This document shows positions 1-7,717 of a stretch of 64,000 nt of DNA, in pieces. The translations under genes were made by a program, and so were the position numbers. The stretch lies in NCBI GenBank assembly GCA_016704535.1, contig JADIZZ010000023.1:310001-374000 (forward strand), given 5' to 3'. This stretch comes from Betaproteobacteria bacterium. GTDB lineage: Bacteria; Pseudomonadota; Gammaproteobacteria; Burkholderiales; Burkholderiaceae_C. The notes below the pieces were generated by a model. That model searched no databases. It worked only from the letters and a program-made list of their open reading frames with translations, and was not told where the DNA came from. Position 1 is the first letter of the stretch; each line of letters starts with the position of its first letter.

Positions 1-174
1 GGCGTAGTAGCCCAGCCCGGGTTCGTAAAGCGCCAGCGCCATGTAGCGGTCGAAGGACAGCCAGCCTCCCGCGTCGGCGATGGCGCGGGTGATGCGCTGC
101 GCGATGGCCGTGGGCGGGCGGGTGGAAGAGCGCGCCGATAAACTCTCGGCCCCGGGTGCTTGCATCCGCGGCAT
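1..174 (-). CDS. MidA/NDUFAF7-family SAM-dependent methyltransferase, N-terminal fragment
   Basis: The first 58 codons of a minus-strand gene that leaves the window at base 1. Residues 40-58 read SFDRYMALALYEPGLGYYA, the hallmark N-terminus of the COG1565 (DUF185, MidA/NDUFAF7) class I SAM-dependent methyltransferases, whose mitochondrial member methylates an arginine of complex I. The SAM-binding part lies outside the window. ATG at 174-172 is the first start; a second ATG at 165-163 is equally possible. It is divergent from the pteridine reductase-like gene starting at 192, so the two share a very short promoter region. The bacterial substrate is not established. Confidence 0.72.
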   Translation of the reverse strand, partial: MPRMQAPGAESLSARSSTRPPTAIAQRITRAIADAGGWLSFDRYMALALYEPGLGYYA

Positions 175-191
175 TGTAGAAACCGCCCAGC

Positions 192-971
192 ATGGAACCC
201 CTCCCCGTCGTGCTCGTCACCGGCGCCGCCCAGCGCATCGGCCGGCAGATCGCTCTGCACCTGGCCGCGAGCGGCTGGCGCGTGGGCGTGCACTTCCGCA
301 GCTCGTCAGCCGCAGCCGACGCGACGGTGGCCGAGATCCGGGCTGCCGGTGGCCAGGCGCAGGCCTTCGCCGCCGACCTGGCGGACGAGGCTGCGTGCAA
401 CGCTCTGGTACCCGCTGTACGGGCAGCCTTCGGCCGCATCGACGGCGTCGTGAACAACGCCTCGCTCTTCGAGCACGACGACGTCGCCACCTTCACCGCC
501 GCGCGCATGGACGCGCACTGGCGCGCCAACACGATGCCGGCCATCCTGCTGGCCCGCGCGCTGCATGCGGCGTTGGCCGAGGCGCAGCGCGGCTGCGTGG
601 TCAACATCCTTGACCAGAAACTCTGGAACCCCAACCCCGACTACCTGAGCTACACGCTCAGCAAGGCCGCGCTGGAAGCTGCGAACACGCTGCTGGCGCA
701 GGCGCTGGCGCCCAGGGTGCGCGTCTGCGGCGTGGCGCCTGGGGTGACACTGCTGTCGGGCGAGATGAGCGACGCCGAGTTCGCCGCCTCGCACACGATG
801 ACACCGCTGCAGCGCAGTTCCACCCCCGACGACGTGGCCCGCGCAGTGCGTTTCCTGCTCGAATCCCCCGCCATCACCGGCACCACGCTGCTGGTCGATG
901 GAGGCCAGCACCTGCAGGCCCAGGGCCGGGACGTGATGTTCCTGGCCCGTGAATCCTCGAAAGAACCCTGA
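192..971 (+). CDS. folM: FolM/pteridine reductase-like SDR oxidoreductase
   Basis: A 259-residue short-chain dehydrogenase. The NADPH-binding motif TGAAQRIGR lies at residues 10-18, NNAS at 89-92, and the catalytic Tyr154 and Lys158 in YTLSK. The position 13 residues before Tyr, usually Ser in SDRs, is Asp141 (ILDQK). That Asp-Tyr-Lys triad and the RIG variant of the glycine motif are features of pteridine reductases (PTR1, FolM), which reduce dihydropterins. The stop codon shares one base with the ATG of folB, so translation is probably coupled, and the folate neighbour supports a role in reduced-pterin metabolism. The symbol is inferred; a general SDR is the alternative. Confidence 0.78.
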   Translation: MEPLPVVLVTGAAQRIGRQIALHLAASGWRVGVHFRSSSAAADATVAEIRAAGGQAQAFAADLADEAACNALVPAVRAAFGRIDGVVNNASLFEHDDVATFTAARMDAHWRANTMPAILLARALHAALAEAQRGCVVNILDQKLWNPNPDYLSYTLSKAALEAANTLLAQALAPRVRVCGVAPGVTLLSGEMSDAEFAASHTMTPLQRSSTPDDVARAVRFLLESPAITGTTLLVDGGQHLQAQGRDVMFLARESSKEP

Positions 972-1369
972 TGCAAAGCCTGCTGAACCACCCCAGCCTG
1001 ATGGACTGCCGGCGCCTCTTCCTGCGCAACTATGCGGTGTGGATCAACATCGGCGTGCACGACTTCGAGAAGCGGGGCGAGCAGCGCGTGCTGATCAACG
1101 TCGACCTGTACATCCCGCTGGCCTTGTCGACGCCCAAGGACGACAAGCTCGACGAGGTCGTCGACTACGACTTCATCCGCCGCACCATCATGGCCCGCGT
1201 GGCGCACGGCCACATCCACCTGCAGGAGACGCTGGCCGACGACGTGCTGGCGCTGATGCTGGCCCACCCGCGCGTGCGCGCGGCGTTGGTGTCGACGTCC
1301 AAGCCCGACGTCTACCCGGACTGCGACGCGGTCGGCGTCGAGGTGTTCGGCTTGAAGGAAAGCGCATGA
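971..1369 (+). CDS. folB: Dihydroneopterin aldolase
   Basis: A 132-residue protein of the FolB family, which converts 7,8-dihydroneopterin to 6-hydroxymethyl-dihydropterin and glycolaldehyde in cytosolic folate synthesis. The N-terminal IGVHDFEKRGEQRV block is the family's substrate-binding region, followed by the VDYDFIRRTI and LQETLADDV segments and a C-terminal STSKPDVYPDCDAVGVEVF block carrying the expected lysine. Length is normal for the family. It overlaps the upstream reductase gene by one base and the downstream ttcA start by an ATGA tetramer, so the three form a tightly coupled operon. Confidence 0.93.
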   Translation: MQSLLNHPSLMDCRRLFLRNYAVWINIGVHDFEKRGEQRVLINVDLYIPLALSTPKDDKLDEVVDYDFIRRTIMARVAHGHIHLQETLADDVLALMLAHPRVRAALVSTSKPDVYPDCDAVGVEVFGLKESA

Positions 1370-2322
1370 ACGACCTGACCGACCTGGCTGCCGTCGCCGC
1401 GGCCCCGCCGGCGCCGCCGAAGGACACGCGCAAGGCCGACTTCGAGGCCAACAAGCTCAGCAAGCGCCTGCACCACCAGGTGGGCCTGGCCATCACCGAC
1501 TTCAACATGATCGAGGCCGGCGACAAGGTCATGGTCTGCCTGTCGGGCGGCAAGGACAGCTACACGATGCTCGACATCCTGCTGTCGCTGCGCAAGCGTG
1601 CGCCCATCGCCTTCGACATCGTCGCCGTCAACCTCGACCAGAAGCAGCCCGGCTTCCCCGAGCACATCCTGCCCGAGTACCTGGCCAAGCTGGACATCCC
1701 CTTCCACATCGAGAACCAGGACACCTACAGCATCGTCAAGAAGCTGGTGCCCGAAGGCCAGACGATGTGCAGCCTGTGCAGCCGATTGCGCCGAGGCATC
1801 CTCTACCGCGTGGCAGGGGAACTGGGGGCGACCAAGATCGCGCTGGGCCACCACCGCGACGACATGGTGGTGACGATGCTCATCAACATGTTCTTTGGCG
1901 GTCGCCTGAAGGGCATGCCGCCCAAGCTGGTGAGCGACGACGGCCGGAATGTCGTCATCCGCCCGCTGGCCTACGTGGCCGAGACCGAGATCGAGAGGTG
2001 GGCGCGCCACCGCCAGTTCCCGATCATCCCGTGCACGTTGTGCGGCAGCCAGGACAACCTGCAGCGCGTGCAGGTGAAGAAGATGCTGCGCGAATGGGAA
2101 CGCCAGTACCCCGGGCGCAGCGACAACATGCTGCGCGCGATGTCGCACGTCGTGCCTTCGCACCTGATGGACCGGAAACTCTTTCCTTTCACGACGGTCC
2201 AAGCCACGGGCGTGGCCGACGCGGATGGGGATATCGCCTTCGACGAGGAGCCTTGCGTCGCGCCGGCCGCCCCGAGCACGGTGCGCTGGCAACCGGGCTC
2301 GACCCGCGACACCGAGGAGTGA
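1366..2322 (+). CDS. ttcA: tRNA 2-thiocytidine(32) synthetase TtcA
   Basis: A 318-residue TtcA protein. It carries the PP-loop SGGKDS (activates cytidine 32 of tRNA with ATP) and two Cys-x2-Cys motifs (MCSLCSR and PCTLCGS) that bind the [4Fe-4S] cluster used for thiolation. The start at 1366 is chosen because it forms an ATGA overlap with the folB stop and opens the recognisable TtcA N-terminus. An upstream in-frame extension exists but would run through folB. The C-terminal 25 residues after the conserved PSHLMDRKLF segment are variable. TtcA commonly follows folB in this bacterial group. Confidence 0.95.
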   Translation: MNDLTDLAAVAAAPPAPPKDTRKADFEANKLSKRLHHQVGLAITDFNMIEAGDKVMVCLSGGKDSYTMLDILLSLRKRAPIAFDIVAVNLDQKQPGFPEHILPEYLAKLDIPFHIENQDTYSIVKKLVPEGQTMCSLCSRLRRGILYRVAGELGATKIALGHHRDDMVVTMLINMFFGGRLKGMPPKLVSDDGRNVVIRPLAYVAETEIERWARHRQFPIIPCTLCGSQDNLQRVQVKKMLREWERQYPGRSDNMLRAMSHVVPSHLMDRKLFPFTTVQATGVADADGDIAFDEEPCVAPAAPSTVRWQPGSTRDTEE

Positions 2323-2325
2323 TCC

Positions 2326-2949
2326 ATGCAACAACCCGTACGACTGCATCGCCGCTGGCTGCTGACCGGCCTGCTGGCAGCCACCGCGGTGCTGGCCGGC
2401 TGCGCCGGCGTGCGCACCGTCAGCAGCGAAGTCTCCAGCTACGGTGAGTGGCCCGAAGGGCGCACGCCCGGCAGCTATGCCTTCGAGCGCCTGCCTTCGC
2501 AGCAGGCACAGGCCGCCGATGCCGAACGCCTGGAGGCTGCCGCCGCCGTCGCGCTGGCCAAGGTCGGCTTCAAGCCAGTGGATAACGGCAAGGAACCCGA
2601 CGTGCTGGTGCAGGTGGGCGCACGTGACAGCCGTTTCGTCGTGCAGCCCTGGGACGACCCGCTGTGGTGGCGCGGCGGCTTCGGCTACTGGCGCCACGGG
2701 CCCTGGGGCTCGCCGCGCTGGGCCTTGAGCATGCGCTACGACTTCCCGCGCGTCGAAACCCAGGTCGGCCTGCTGCTGCGTGACCGCGCCAGCGGCAAGC
2801 CGCTGTACGAGACCCGCGCTGCCAGCGAGAGCAACGTGCGCGCCGACAGCGTCACGCTGGGCGCGATGTTCGAAGCCGCGATGATGGACTTTCCGCGCCT
2901 GGGCATGAACCCGCGGCGCGTGGTGGTCGAACTGCCGCCGGCGCCCTGA
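2326..2949 (+). CDS. DUF4136 family lipoprotein
   Basis: A 207-residue predicted lipoprotein. It has two basic patches, a hydrophobic stretch and a lipobox LAGC with lipidated Cys26. The mature part fits the DUF4136 family: a short N-terminal strand region, then a Trp-rich loop (WDDPLWWRGGFGYWRHG, residues about 107-123) and a strand repeat ending in GMNPRRVVVEL. It starts three bases after the ttcA stop and is probably co-transcribed. DUF4136 proteins are envelope lipoproteins of unknown role; no catalytic residues are evident. Confidence 0.82.
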   Translation: MQQPVRLHRRWLLTGLLAATAVLAGCAGVRTVSSEVSSYGEWPEGRTPGSYAFERLPSQQAQAADAERLEAAAAVALAKVGFKPVDNGKEPDVLVQVGARDSRFVVQPWDDPLWWRGGFGYWRHGPWGSPRWALSMRYDFPRVETQVGLLLRDRASGKPLYETRAASESNVRADSVTLGAMFEAAMMDFPRLGMNPRRVVVELPPAP

Positions 2950-2976
2950 ACCCGCAGCGGCGCCGATGCGCGCTGT

Positions 2977-3411
2977 TCAGGCCACAGCGCCCGTCCACGG
3001 GTTGAACAAGGGCACGCCGGCACGCTGGAAGTCGGCCGTGTCGCGCGTGACCACCGTCAGGCCATGCTGCAGGGCGATGGCGGCAATGATGAGGTCGGGC
3101 TGCGAGAAGGTGTGCCCCTCGCGGCGACCTTCCTCCACCAGCAGCCGCCAGCGCCACATCACGTCCTCGGTCACCTCGAGTACACGCTGCGCGAACAGCG
3201 GGCGCAGGCGCAGGTCCAGCCAGTCGGTGAGTTCGGCCCGTCGCAACGGGTCGTCCAGCCGTGCGATGCCGTAGCGGATCTCGGCCAGGCTCACGCTGCT
3301 GACGAACAGGCGCTCCAGCGGCTGCGCGGCCACGAAGGCCTGCACACGCGCCTTTGGCCGGGGCTTGCGAAGTTCGGAGAGGACGTTGGTGTCGAGCAGC
3401 CAGCCGCTCAC
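2977..3411 (-). CDS. vapC: VapC-family PIN-domain toxin (ribonuclease)
   Basis: A 144-residue PIN-domain protein. The N-terminus WLLDTNVLSELRK contains the first metal-binding Asp, SLAEIRYGI the conserved Glu, and SQPDLIIAAIALQHGLTVVTRDTADF the C-terminal acidic residues, so the Mg-dependent endoribonuclease site looks intact. VapC toxins typically cleave tRNA or rRNA. The start is a GTG whose bases overlap the antitoxin stop as GTGA, the usual translational coupling of antitoxin to toxin. Closest in style to the FitB/VapC group with tryptophan-rich C-terminal half. It is convergent with the DUF4136 gene. Confidence 0.92.
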   Translation of the reverse strand: MSGWLLDTNVLSELRKPRPKARVQAFVAAQPLERLFVSSVSLAEIRYGIARLDDPLRRAELTDWLDLRLRPLFAQRVLEVTEDVMWRWRLLVEEGRREGHTFSQPDLIIAAIALQHGLTVVTRDTADFQRAGVPLFNPWTGAVA

Positions 3412-3722
3412 AACACGACGTCCCGCACCGGCATCGACCCGCGGGCCGGCGTGAGATCGACGTCGCGCTGAGGCGACGCCGCCAGTGCATCCACCAGCAA
3501 CTGGCCGCTGCGCTCGCCGCGCAGACGCTGAAACTCGGTCGCATCGACCACCACCACGGCGTCACGCCCATGCAGCGTGACGTGCTGCGGGCCGCTGCTG
3601 TGCGCCAGGCGCACCACCTCGCTGAAGCGGGCCTTGGCGTCCTGCAGGCTCCAGCGGCCCAGGGGTTCCTGGGCAGCAGGCGCCTCGGGGGGCGTGGAGG
3701 AAAACGGGTACTTTCTGGTCAC
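3408..3722 (-). CDS. Phd/YefM-type antitoxin of the VapC pair
   Basis: About 104 residues. The core WSLQDAKARFSEVVRLAHSSGPQ and the following VTLHGRDAVVVVDATEFQRL are typical of Phd/YefM antitoxins, whose N-terminal half binds the operator and whose C-terminus wraps the toxin. No ATG precedes the core, so GTG at 3722-3720 is the best start. This gives an N-terminal tail of roughly 26 residues (TRKYPFSSTPPEAP...), longer than usual. A TATAAA box lies at 3737-3732 and an ACTAGT palindrome at 3727-3732, only a few bases upstream, so the transcript may be nearly leaderless and the palindrome may serve in autoregulation. Confidence 0.82.
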   Translation of the reverse strand: MTRKYPFSSTPPEAPAAQEPLGRWSLQDAKARFSEVVRLAHSSGPQHVTLHGRDAVVVVDATEFQRLRGERSGQLLVDALAASPQRDVDLTPARGSMPVRDVVL

Positions 3723-3741
3723 GCTGACTAGTTTATACAGA

Positions 3742-4491
3742 TCAACGCCGGCGCGCCAGCCCCGCCACGGCCGGCTCCGTGTCCATCGTCGCCAGCAAAC
3801 GCTGGCGGCCTTCGAGCACGTGCTTCTGCGCCAGCGTGCGCGCTCGCGCGCCTGCGCCGCTGGCGATGGCCTCGTAGATCTGCCGGTGCTCGCTGTTCGA
3901 GCGCCGCATGTTGCCGGCGGCGTCGAAATAGCGGCGACGGAACAGATGCAGTTCCTTGACGTAGTCGTCGTAGGCCTGGTGGGCGCGGCGGTTGCCACCC
4001 AGTTCCAGGATCAGCGCGTGGAAACGCAGGTTCACAGCGTAGTAGCGCGTGCCGTCGCCGCGCTCGCACATGGCGTCCATCTCCGCCAGCAGCTGCTCGA
4101 ACTCGGCGCGATGGACGGGCTCCAGTTGCCCGGCGGCCTGCTCGGCGGCGTGGCCGAAGAGCAGCGCGCGCAGTTCGTAGATCTCCAGCATCTCGCGTAC
4201 CGAGATCTGGCGCACGAAGACGCCGCGGTTGGGCACCGCTGTCACCAGCCCGATGCCGGTGAGGATGCGGATGGCCTCACGGATGGGACCGCGGCTGGTG
4301 CCCATGCGCAGTGCCAGTGCGGCTTCGTTCAGGCGTTCGCCAGGCAGCACCTCGCCTGCGTGGATCAGCGCCTGCAGCTGGTCGGCGATGGTCTGCGCCA
4401 GGCCGGGCGCGGGCGTCGCGGGCGAAGGTACCGGGGCCGCCACGGTCACGGTCGCAGTGGTCGCAGCGGGAGTTCGAACGCGGGTGGCCAT
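3742..4491 (-). CDS. GntR-family (FCD) transcriptional regulator
   Basis: A 249-residue FadR/FCD-type GntR regulator. After an Ala/Thr/Pro-rich tail (residues 1-28) comes the winged helix (QTIADQLQALIHAGEVLPGERLNEAALALRMGTSRGPIREAIRIL), then an all-helical FCD domain with the metal/ligand residues in YELRALLFGHAA, NLRFHALIL and SEHRQIYEAI. FCD regulators of this kind respond to small organic acids. It is divergent from the CoA-transferase operon, and a palindrome at 4562-4577 in the shared region is the likely operator. It probably controls that operon and itself. Confidence 0.92.
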   Translation of the reverse strand: MATRVRTPAATTATVTVAAPVPSPATPAPGLAQTIADQLQALIHAGEVLPGERLNEAALALRMGTSRGPIREAIRILTGIGLVTAVPNRGVFVRQISVREMLEIYELRALLFGHAAEQAAGQLEPVHRAEFEQLLAEMDAMCERGDGTRYYAVNLRFHALILELGGNRRAHQAYDDYVKELHLFRRRYFDAAGNMRRSNSEHRQIYEAIASGAGARARTLAQKHVLEGRQRLLATMDTEPAVAGLARRR

Positions 4492-4535
4492 CGCCGCGGG
4501 ATGCTAGCGCCCAGACCGAGGCACGCCGCAGAAAG

Positions 4536-4577
4536 CACTCTAAGTGTTTGCGATAGTCTTGAAAGTGTTGACACTTT
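4536..4577. promoter_or_regulatory. Putative GntR operator palindromes overlapping a -35 box
   Basis: Between the divergent GntR gene and the CoA-transferase gene lies AAAGTGTTGACACTTT (4562-4577), two perfect 7-base inverted arms separated by TG. A second, weaker inverted repeat CACTCTAAGTG lies at 4536-4546. The TTGACA inside the main palindrome (4568-4573) matches a plus-strand -35 box, though only a poor -10 (GACACT, 4592-4597) follows. A repressor bound here would block the catabolic operon. Assignment to GntR is by position. Confidence 0.6.
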
Positions 4578-4627
4578 GATCTTGCTGCCCGGACACTTCG
4601 CGACTTCGACCTCAGCCCCGGCCCGCC

Positions 4628-5818
4628 ATGCCCCACCTGCCTGCCTCCTCCGCGCTGGCGCGCTTCCGCGTCATCGACCTCACGCAGGTGCGCGCCGGCC
4701 CCACCGCCTGCCGGCAGCTGGCCGACTGGGGCGCCGACGTCATCCAGGTGCAGATGCCCGAGCACATGCGCGGCGACGACACGCTGGGCGGCCAGGACGG
4801 CAGCGACTACCAGTACACCCACCGCAACAAGCGCAGCGTGACGCTGAACCTGAAGGAGCCCGAGGGCATCGCGGCGCTGAAGAAGCTGATTGCCACCGCC
4901 GACGTGGTGGTCGAGAACTTCCGCCCCGACGTCAAGTTCCGTCTTGGCATCGACTACGAGACCTTGGCGGTGGACAACCCGCGCCTGGTCTACGCCAGCA
5001 TCTCGGGTTTCGGCCAGAGTGGCCCGCTGGCCGAGCGCCCGGGCTTCGACCAGATCGCCCAGGGCATGGGCGGGCTGATGAGCGTCACCGGCCTGCCCGG
5101 CCAGGGCCCCGTGCGCGTGGGCATACCCATCGCCGACCTGTGCGCCGGCATCTTCGCCGCGCAGGGTGTGCTGGTGGCGTTGCTGGAACGCGAAGTGAGT
5201 GGGCGCGGCCAGTGGGTGCAGAGCTCGCTGCTGCAGTCGATGGTCTACATGATGGACTTCCAGACCGCACGCTGGCTGGTCGACGGCGAGGTGGCGGGCC
5301 AGGCCGGCAACTTCCACCCGACGAGCATCCCCACCGGCGTCTACAAGGCGCGCGACGGCTACATGAACATCGCCGTCTTCGGCAGCAAGATCTGGGAACG
5401 CTTCTGTGAGACGCTGGGCGCGCCGGAGTGGATCACCGATCCGCGCTTCGCCGACAAGCCCAGCCGCAGCATCAACCGCGATGCGCTGAACGCCGCCATC
5501 AACGAACACCTCGCCCACCACGACCGGGACTACTGGATCGAGCGGTTCAACAAGGACGGCGTGGCCTGCGGTCACATCAACGGCATGGACGAGGTCTTCG
5601 CCGAGCCGCAGGTGGAACACCTGGGCATGGTGCAGGACGTGGTGTCGAACCGGCTCGGCCCGCAGCGCCACGTCGGCCAGCCGATGACGCTGGAGCGCAC
5701 GCCCAGCAAGCTGGTGCGCGCGGCGCCGAAGCGCGGAGAGCACACCGAGGAGGTGCTGGGCGAACTGGGCATGACGCCCGGCGACATCGCGCAACTCAAG
5801 GCGCGGGGGGTCTTCTGA
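4628..5818 (+). CDS. CaiB/BaiF family (class III) CoA-transferase
   Basis: A 396-residue class III CoA-transferase, which moves CoA between carboxylic acids through an aspartyl-CoA thioester. The N-terminal VIDLTQVRAGPTACRQLADWGADVI block, the VENFRPDV and ISGFGQSGPLAERPGFD segments and the active-site Asp170 (GIPIADLCAG) are all present, and the length is standard. First gene of a four-gene operon with a hydratase, an MDR oxidoreductase and a Bug binding protein, so it probably activates a carboxylate brought in by or related to that protein. The acid itself cannot be read from the sequence. Confidence 0.93.
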   Translation: MPHLPASSALARFRVIDLTQVRAGPTACRQLADWGADVIQVQMPEHMRGDDTLGGQDGSDYQYTHRNKRSVTLNLKEPEGIAALKKLIATADVVVENFRPDVKFRLGIDYETLAVDNPRLVYASISGFGQSGPLAERPGFDQIAQGMGGLMSVTGLPGQGPVRVGIPIADLCAGIFAAQGVLVALLEREVSGRGQWVQSSLLQSMVYMMDFQTARWLVDGEVAGQAGNFHPTSIPTGVYKARDGYMNIAVFGSKIWERFCETLGAPEWITDPRFADKPSRSINRDALNAAINEHLAHHDRDYWIERFNKDGVACGHINGMDEVFAEPQVEHLGMVQDVVSNRLGPQRHVGQPMTLERTPSKLVRAAPKRGEHTEEVLGELGMTPGDIAQLKARGVF

Positions 5819-6627
5819 TGGCCACCCAGGACTACGTTTCGACTACCGAGCGTGTGCTGGTGCGGCTGGAAGGCAGCGCGCTGCACATCGTCTTCAACAA
5901 CCTGGCGCGGCACAACGCGCTGTCGGTCGACATGTGGGGCGCCGTACCCGCGTTGCTGAAGCAGGCCGAACACGACGAGCGGGTGCGCCTGGTCGTCTTC
6001 AGCGGCGCCGGCGAGAAGGCCTTCGTCTCGGGCGCCGACATCTCGCAGTTCGAGGACCAGCGCGCCGCGAAAGAGGCCGTGAAGGTCTACGAGAGCCTGG
6101 CCGAAGAAGCGCTGATGGGCATCTACCGCTTCCCGAAGCCCACGCTGGCCTGCATCCGCGGCTGGTGCATCGGCGGCGGTGTGAACGTGGCCATCAGCTG
6201 CGACATCCGCATCGCGGCCAGCGATGCCGTGTTCAGCATCCCGGCCGCGCGTCTGGGTCTGGGCTACCGCTACTCGGCGCTGAAGAACCTGGTCGACCTC
6301 GTCGGCGTGGGCCCGGCGAAGGACCTCTTCTTCACCGCGCGACGCATCGACGCGGCCGAGGCGCAACGCATCGGCCTCGTCACGCGCACCTGCGGCGTGG
6401 ACGATCTGGCCGCGCTGCTGGCCGAGTACACCGGCAGCATTGGCGAAAACGCGCCGCTGACGGTGATGGCCGGCAAGGCCATCATGGGCGAGATCCTCAA
6501 GCCCAGCCCGGAGCTCGACATGCAGCGCTGCCGCGACCTCATCCTCGGCTGCTTCGAGAGCGAGGACTACGCCGAAGGCCGCCGCGCCTTCATGGAAAAG
6601 CGCCGGCCCATCTTCAAGGGCCAATGA
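5818..6627 (+). CDS. Enoyl-CoA hydratase/isomerase family protein
   Basis: A 269-residue crotonase-fold protein. The oxyanion-hole segments are visible as EKAFVSGADISQF and CIRGWCIGGGVNVAISCDIRIA, followed by FSIPAARLGLGY. Of the two glutamates used by classical hydratases, the position after IPAARLGLG is not clearly acidic, so the reaction may be hydration, isomerisation or cleavage. ATG at 5818 overlaps the TGA of the CoA-transferase by one base, which decides the start and indicates coupling. It likely acts on the CoA ester made by that transferase. Confidence 0.9.
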   Translation: MATQDYVSTTERVLVRLEGSALHIVFNNLARHNALSVDMWGAVPALLKQAEHDERVRLVVFSGAGEKAFVSGADISQFEDQRAAKEAVKVYESLAEEALMGIYRFPKPTLACIRGWCIGGGVNVAISCDIRIAASDAVFSIPAARLGLGYRYSALKNLVDLVGVGPAKDLFFTARRIDAAEAQRIGLVTRTCGVDDLAALLAEYTGSIGENAPLTVMAGKAIMGEILKPSPELDMQRCRDLILGCFESEDYAEGRRAFMEKRRPIFKGQ

Positions 6628-6656
6628 GGCCCGCGACCACCGAGAGAGATCCCGCG

Positions 6657-7631
6657 ATGAAGTCCTACGCCCTGCGCGTCGAAGGCACGCAAGCCGTGCT
6701 TCAGCCCGTCGATGCACCGGTGCCCGAACCCGGCCCCGGCCAGGTGCTGCTGAAGATGCATGCCGCCGGCCTGAACCGCGGTGAGTTCATTCCCGGCGGC
6801 CTGATCAAGGGCAACGCGTCCAAGCCGGCCGGTATCGAAGGTGCGGGTGAGATCGTCAAGCTCGGCTCCGACGTCACTGGCCTGCAGATCGGCACGCGCG
6901 TGATGGGCCGCTGCCCCGGCGCCTTCTCCGAGTACGCCGTGATGGACGTGCGCGAAGTGATGCCGGTTCCCGCTGGCCTGAGCATGGTCGAAGCCGCCGC
7001 CGTGCCGCTGAGCTTCCTGGTCGTGCACGACATGCTGGTGCAGCAGGGCCGATTGAAAGCGGGCGAATGGCTGCTGGTGACGGGCGTGTCGTCCGGTGCC
7101 GGCGTGGCGGCGCTTCTGGCCGCGAAGGCGCTGGGCGCCAAGGTCATCGGCACCTCGGGTTCGCCCGAGAAGCTCGACAAGCTGAAGGCGCTGGGCCTGG
7201 ACGTCGCGCTCCACACCCGCGCCCCCGACTTCGCCACCCAGGTGATGGAAGCCACCGGCGGCCGCGGCGCCGACCTGGTGGTGAACACCGTCGGCGGATC
7301 GGTCTTCGCCGAGTGCATCCGCTGCATGGCCTTCGAAGGCCGCATGGCCATCGTCGGCTATGTCGACCGCCAGTTGAACGCCGAGATCGACCTGCAGGCC
7401 CTGCACGTCAAGCGCCTGACGCTCTTCGGGGTCTCGAACAAGCAGCGCAACGCCGAGCAGCGCGCCGCCGGCGTGCCCGCCTTCGTCGAGCAGATGCTGC
7501 CGGCCTTTGCCTACGGCCGCATCCGCCCGCTGGTCGACCGTGTCTTCCCCTTCGACGAACTGCCGGCGGCGCAGGCCTACATGGAGGCCAACCTCCACCT
7601 CGGCAAGATCGTGCTGCAGATCGCGGCCTGA
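6657..7631 (+). CDS. MDR-family zinc-independent alcohol dehydrogenase/quinone oxidoreductase
   Basis: A 324-residue medium-chain dehydrogenase/reductase. The GroES-like half has AAGLNRGEF and GIEGAGEIVKLGSDV; the Rossmann half has LLVTGVSSGAGVAALLAAKALGAKVIGT and GGRGADLVVNTVGG. The cysteine/histidine cluster for structural zinc is absent, as in quinone oxidoreductases and enoyl reductases of this family that use NADPH. The start follows a GAGAGAG purine tract. It is the third gene of the CoA-transferase operon and probably reduces or oxidises an intermediate of that pathway. Confidence 0.9.
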   Translation: MKSYALRVEGTQAVLQPVDAPVPEPGPGQVLLKMHAAGLNRGEFIPGGLIKGNASKPAGIEGAGEIVKLGSDVTGLQIGTRVMGRCPGAFSEYAVMDVREVMPVPAGLSMVEAAAVPLSFLVVHDMLVQQGRLKAGEWLLVTGVSSGAGVAALLAAKALGAKVIGTSGSPEKLDKLKALGLDVALHTRAPDFATQVMEATGGRGADLVVNTVGGSVFAECIRCMAFEGRMAIVGYVDRQLNAEIDLQALHVKRLTLFGVSNKQRNAEQRAAGVPAFVEQMLPAFAYGRIRPLVDRVFPFDELPAAQAYMEANLHLGKIVLQIAA

Positions 7632-7717
7632 ACCCGCCCCGCCAGCCGCGTGCGCCGCCGAGCGCGCCGGTGTCCCTTCCCCCGACGCTTTCCCCGACGG
7701 ACCCCAGGAGACTTTCG

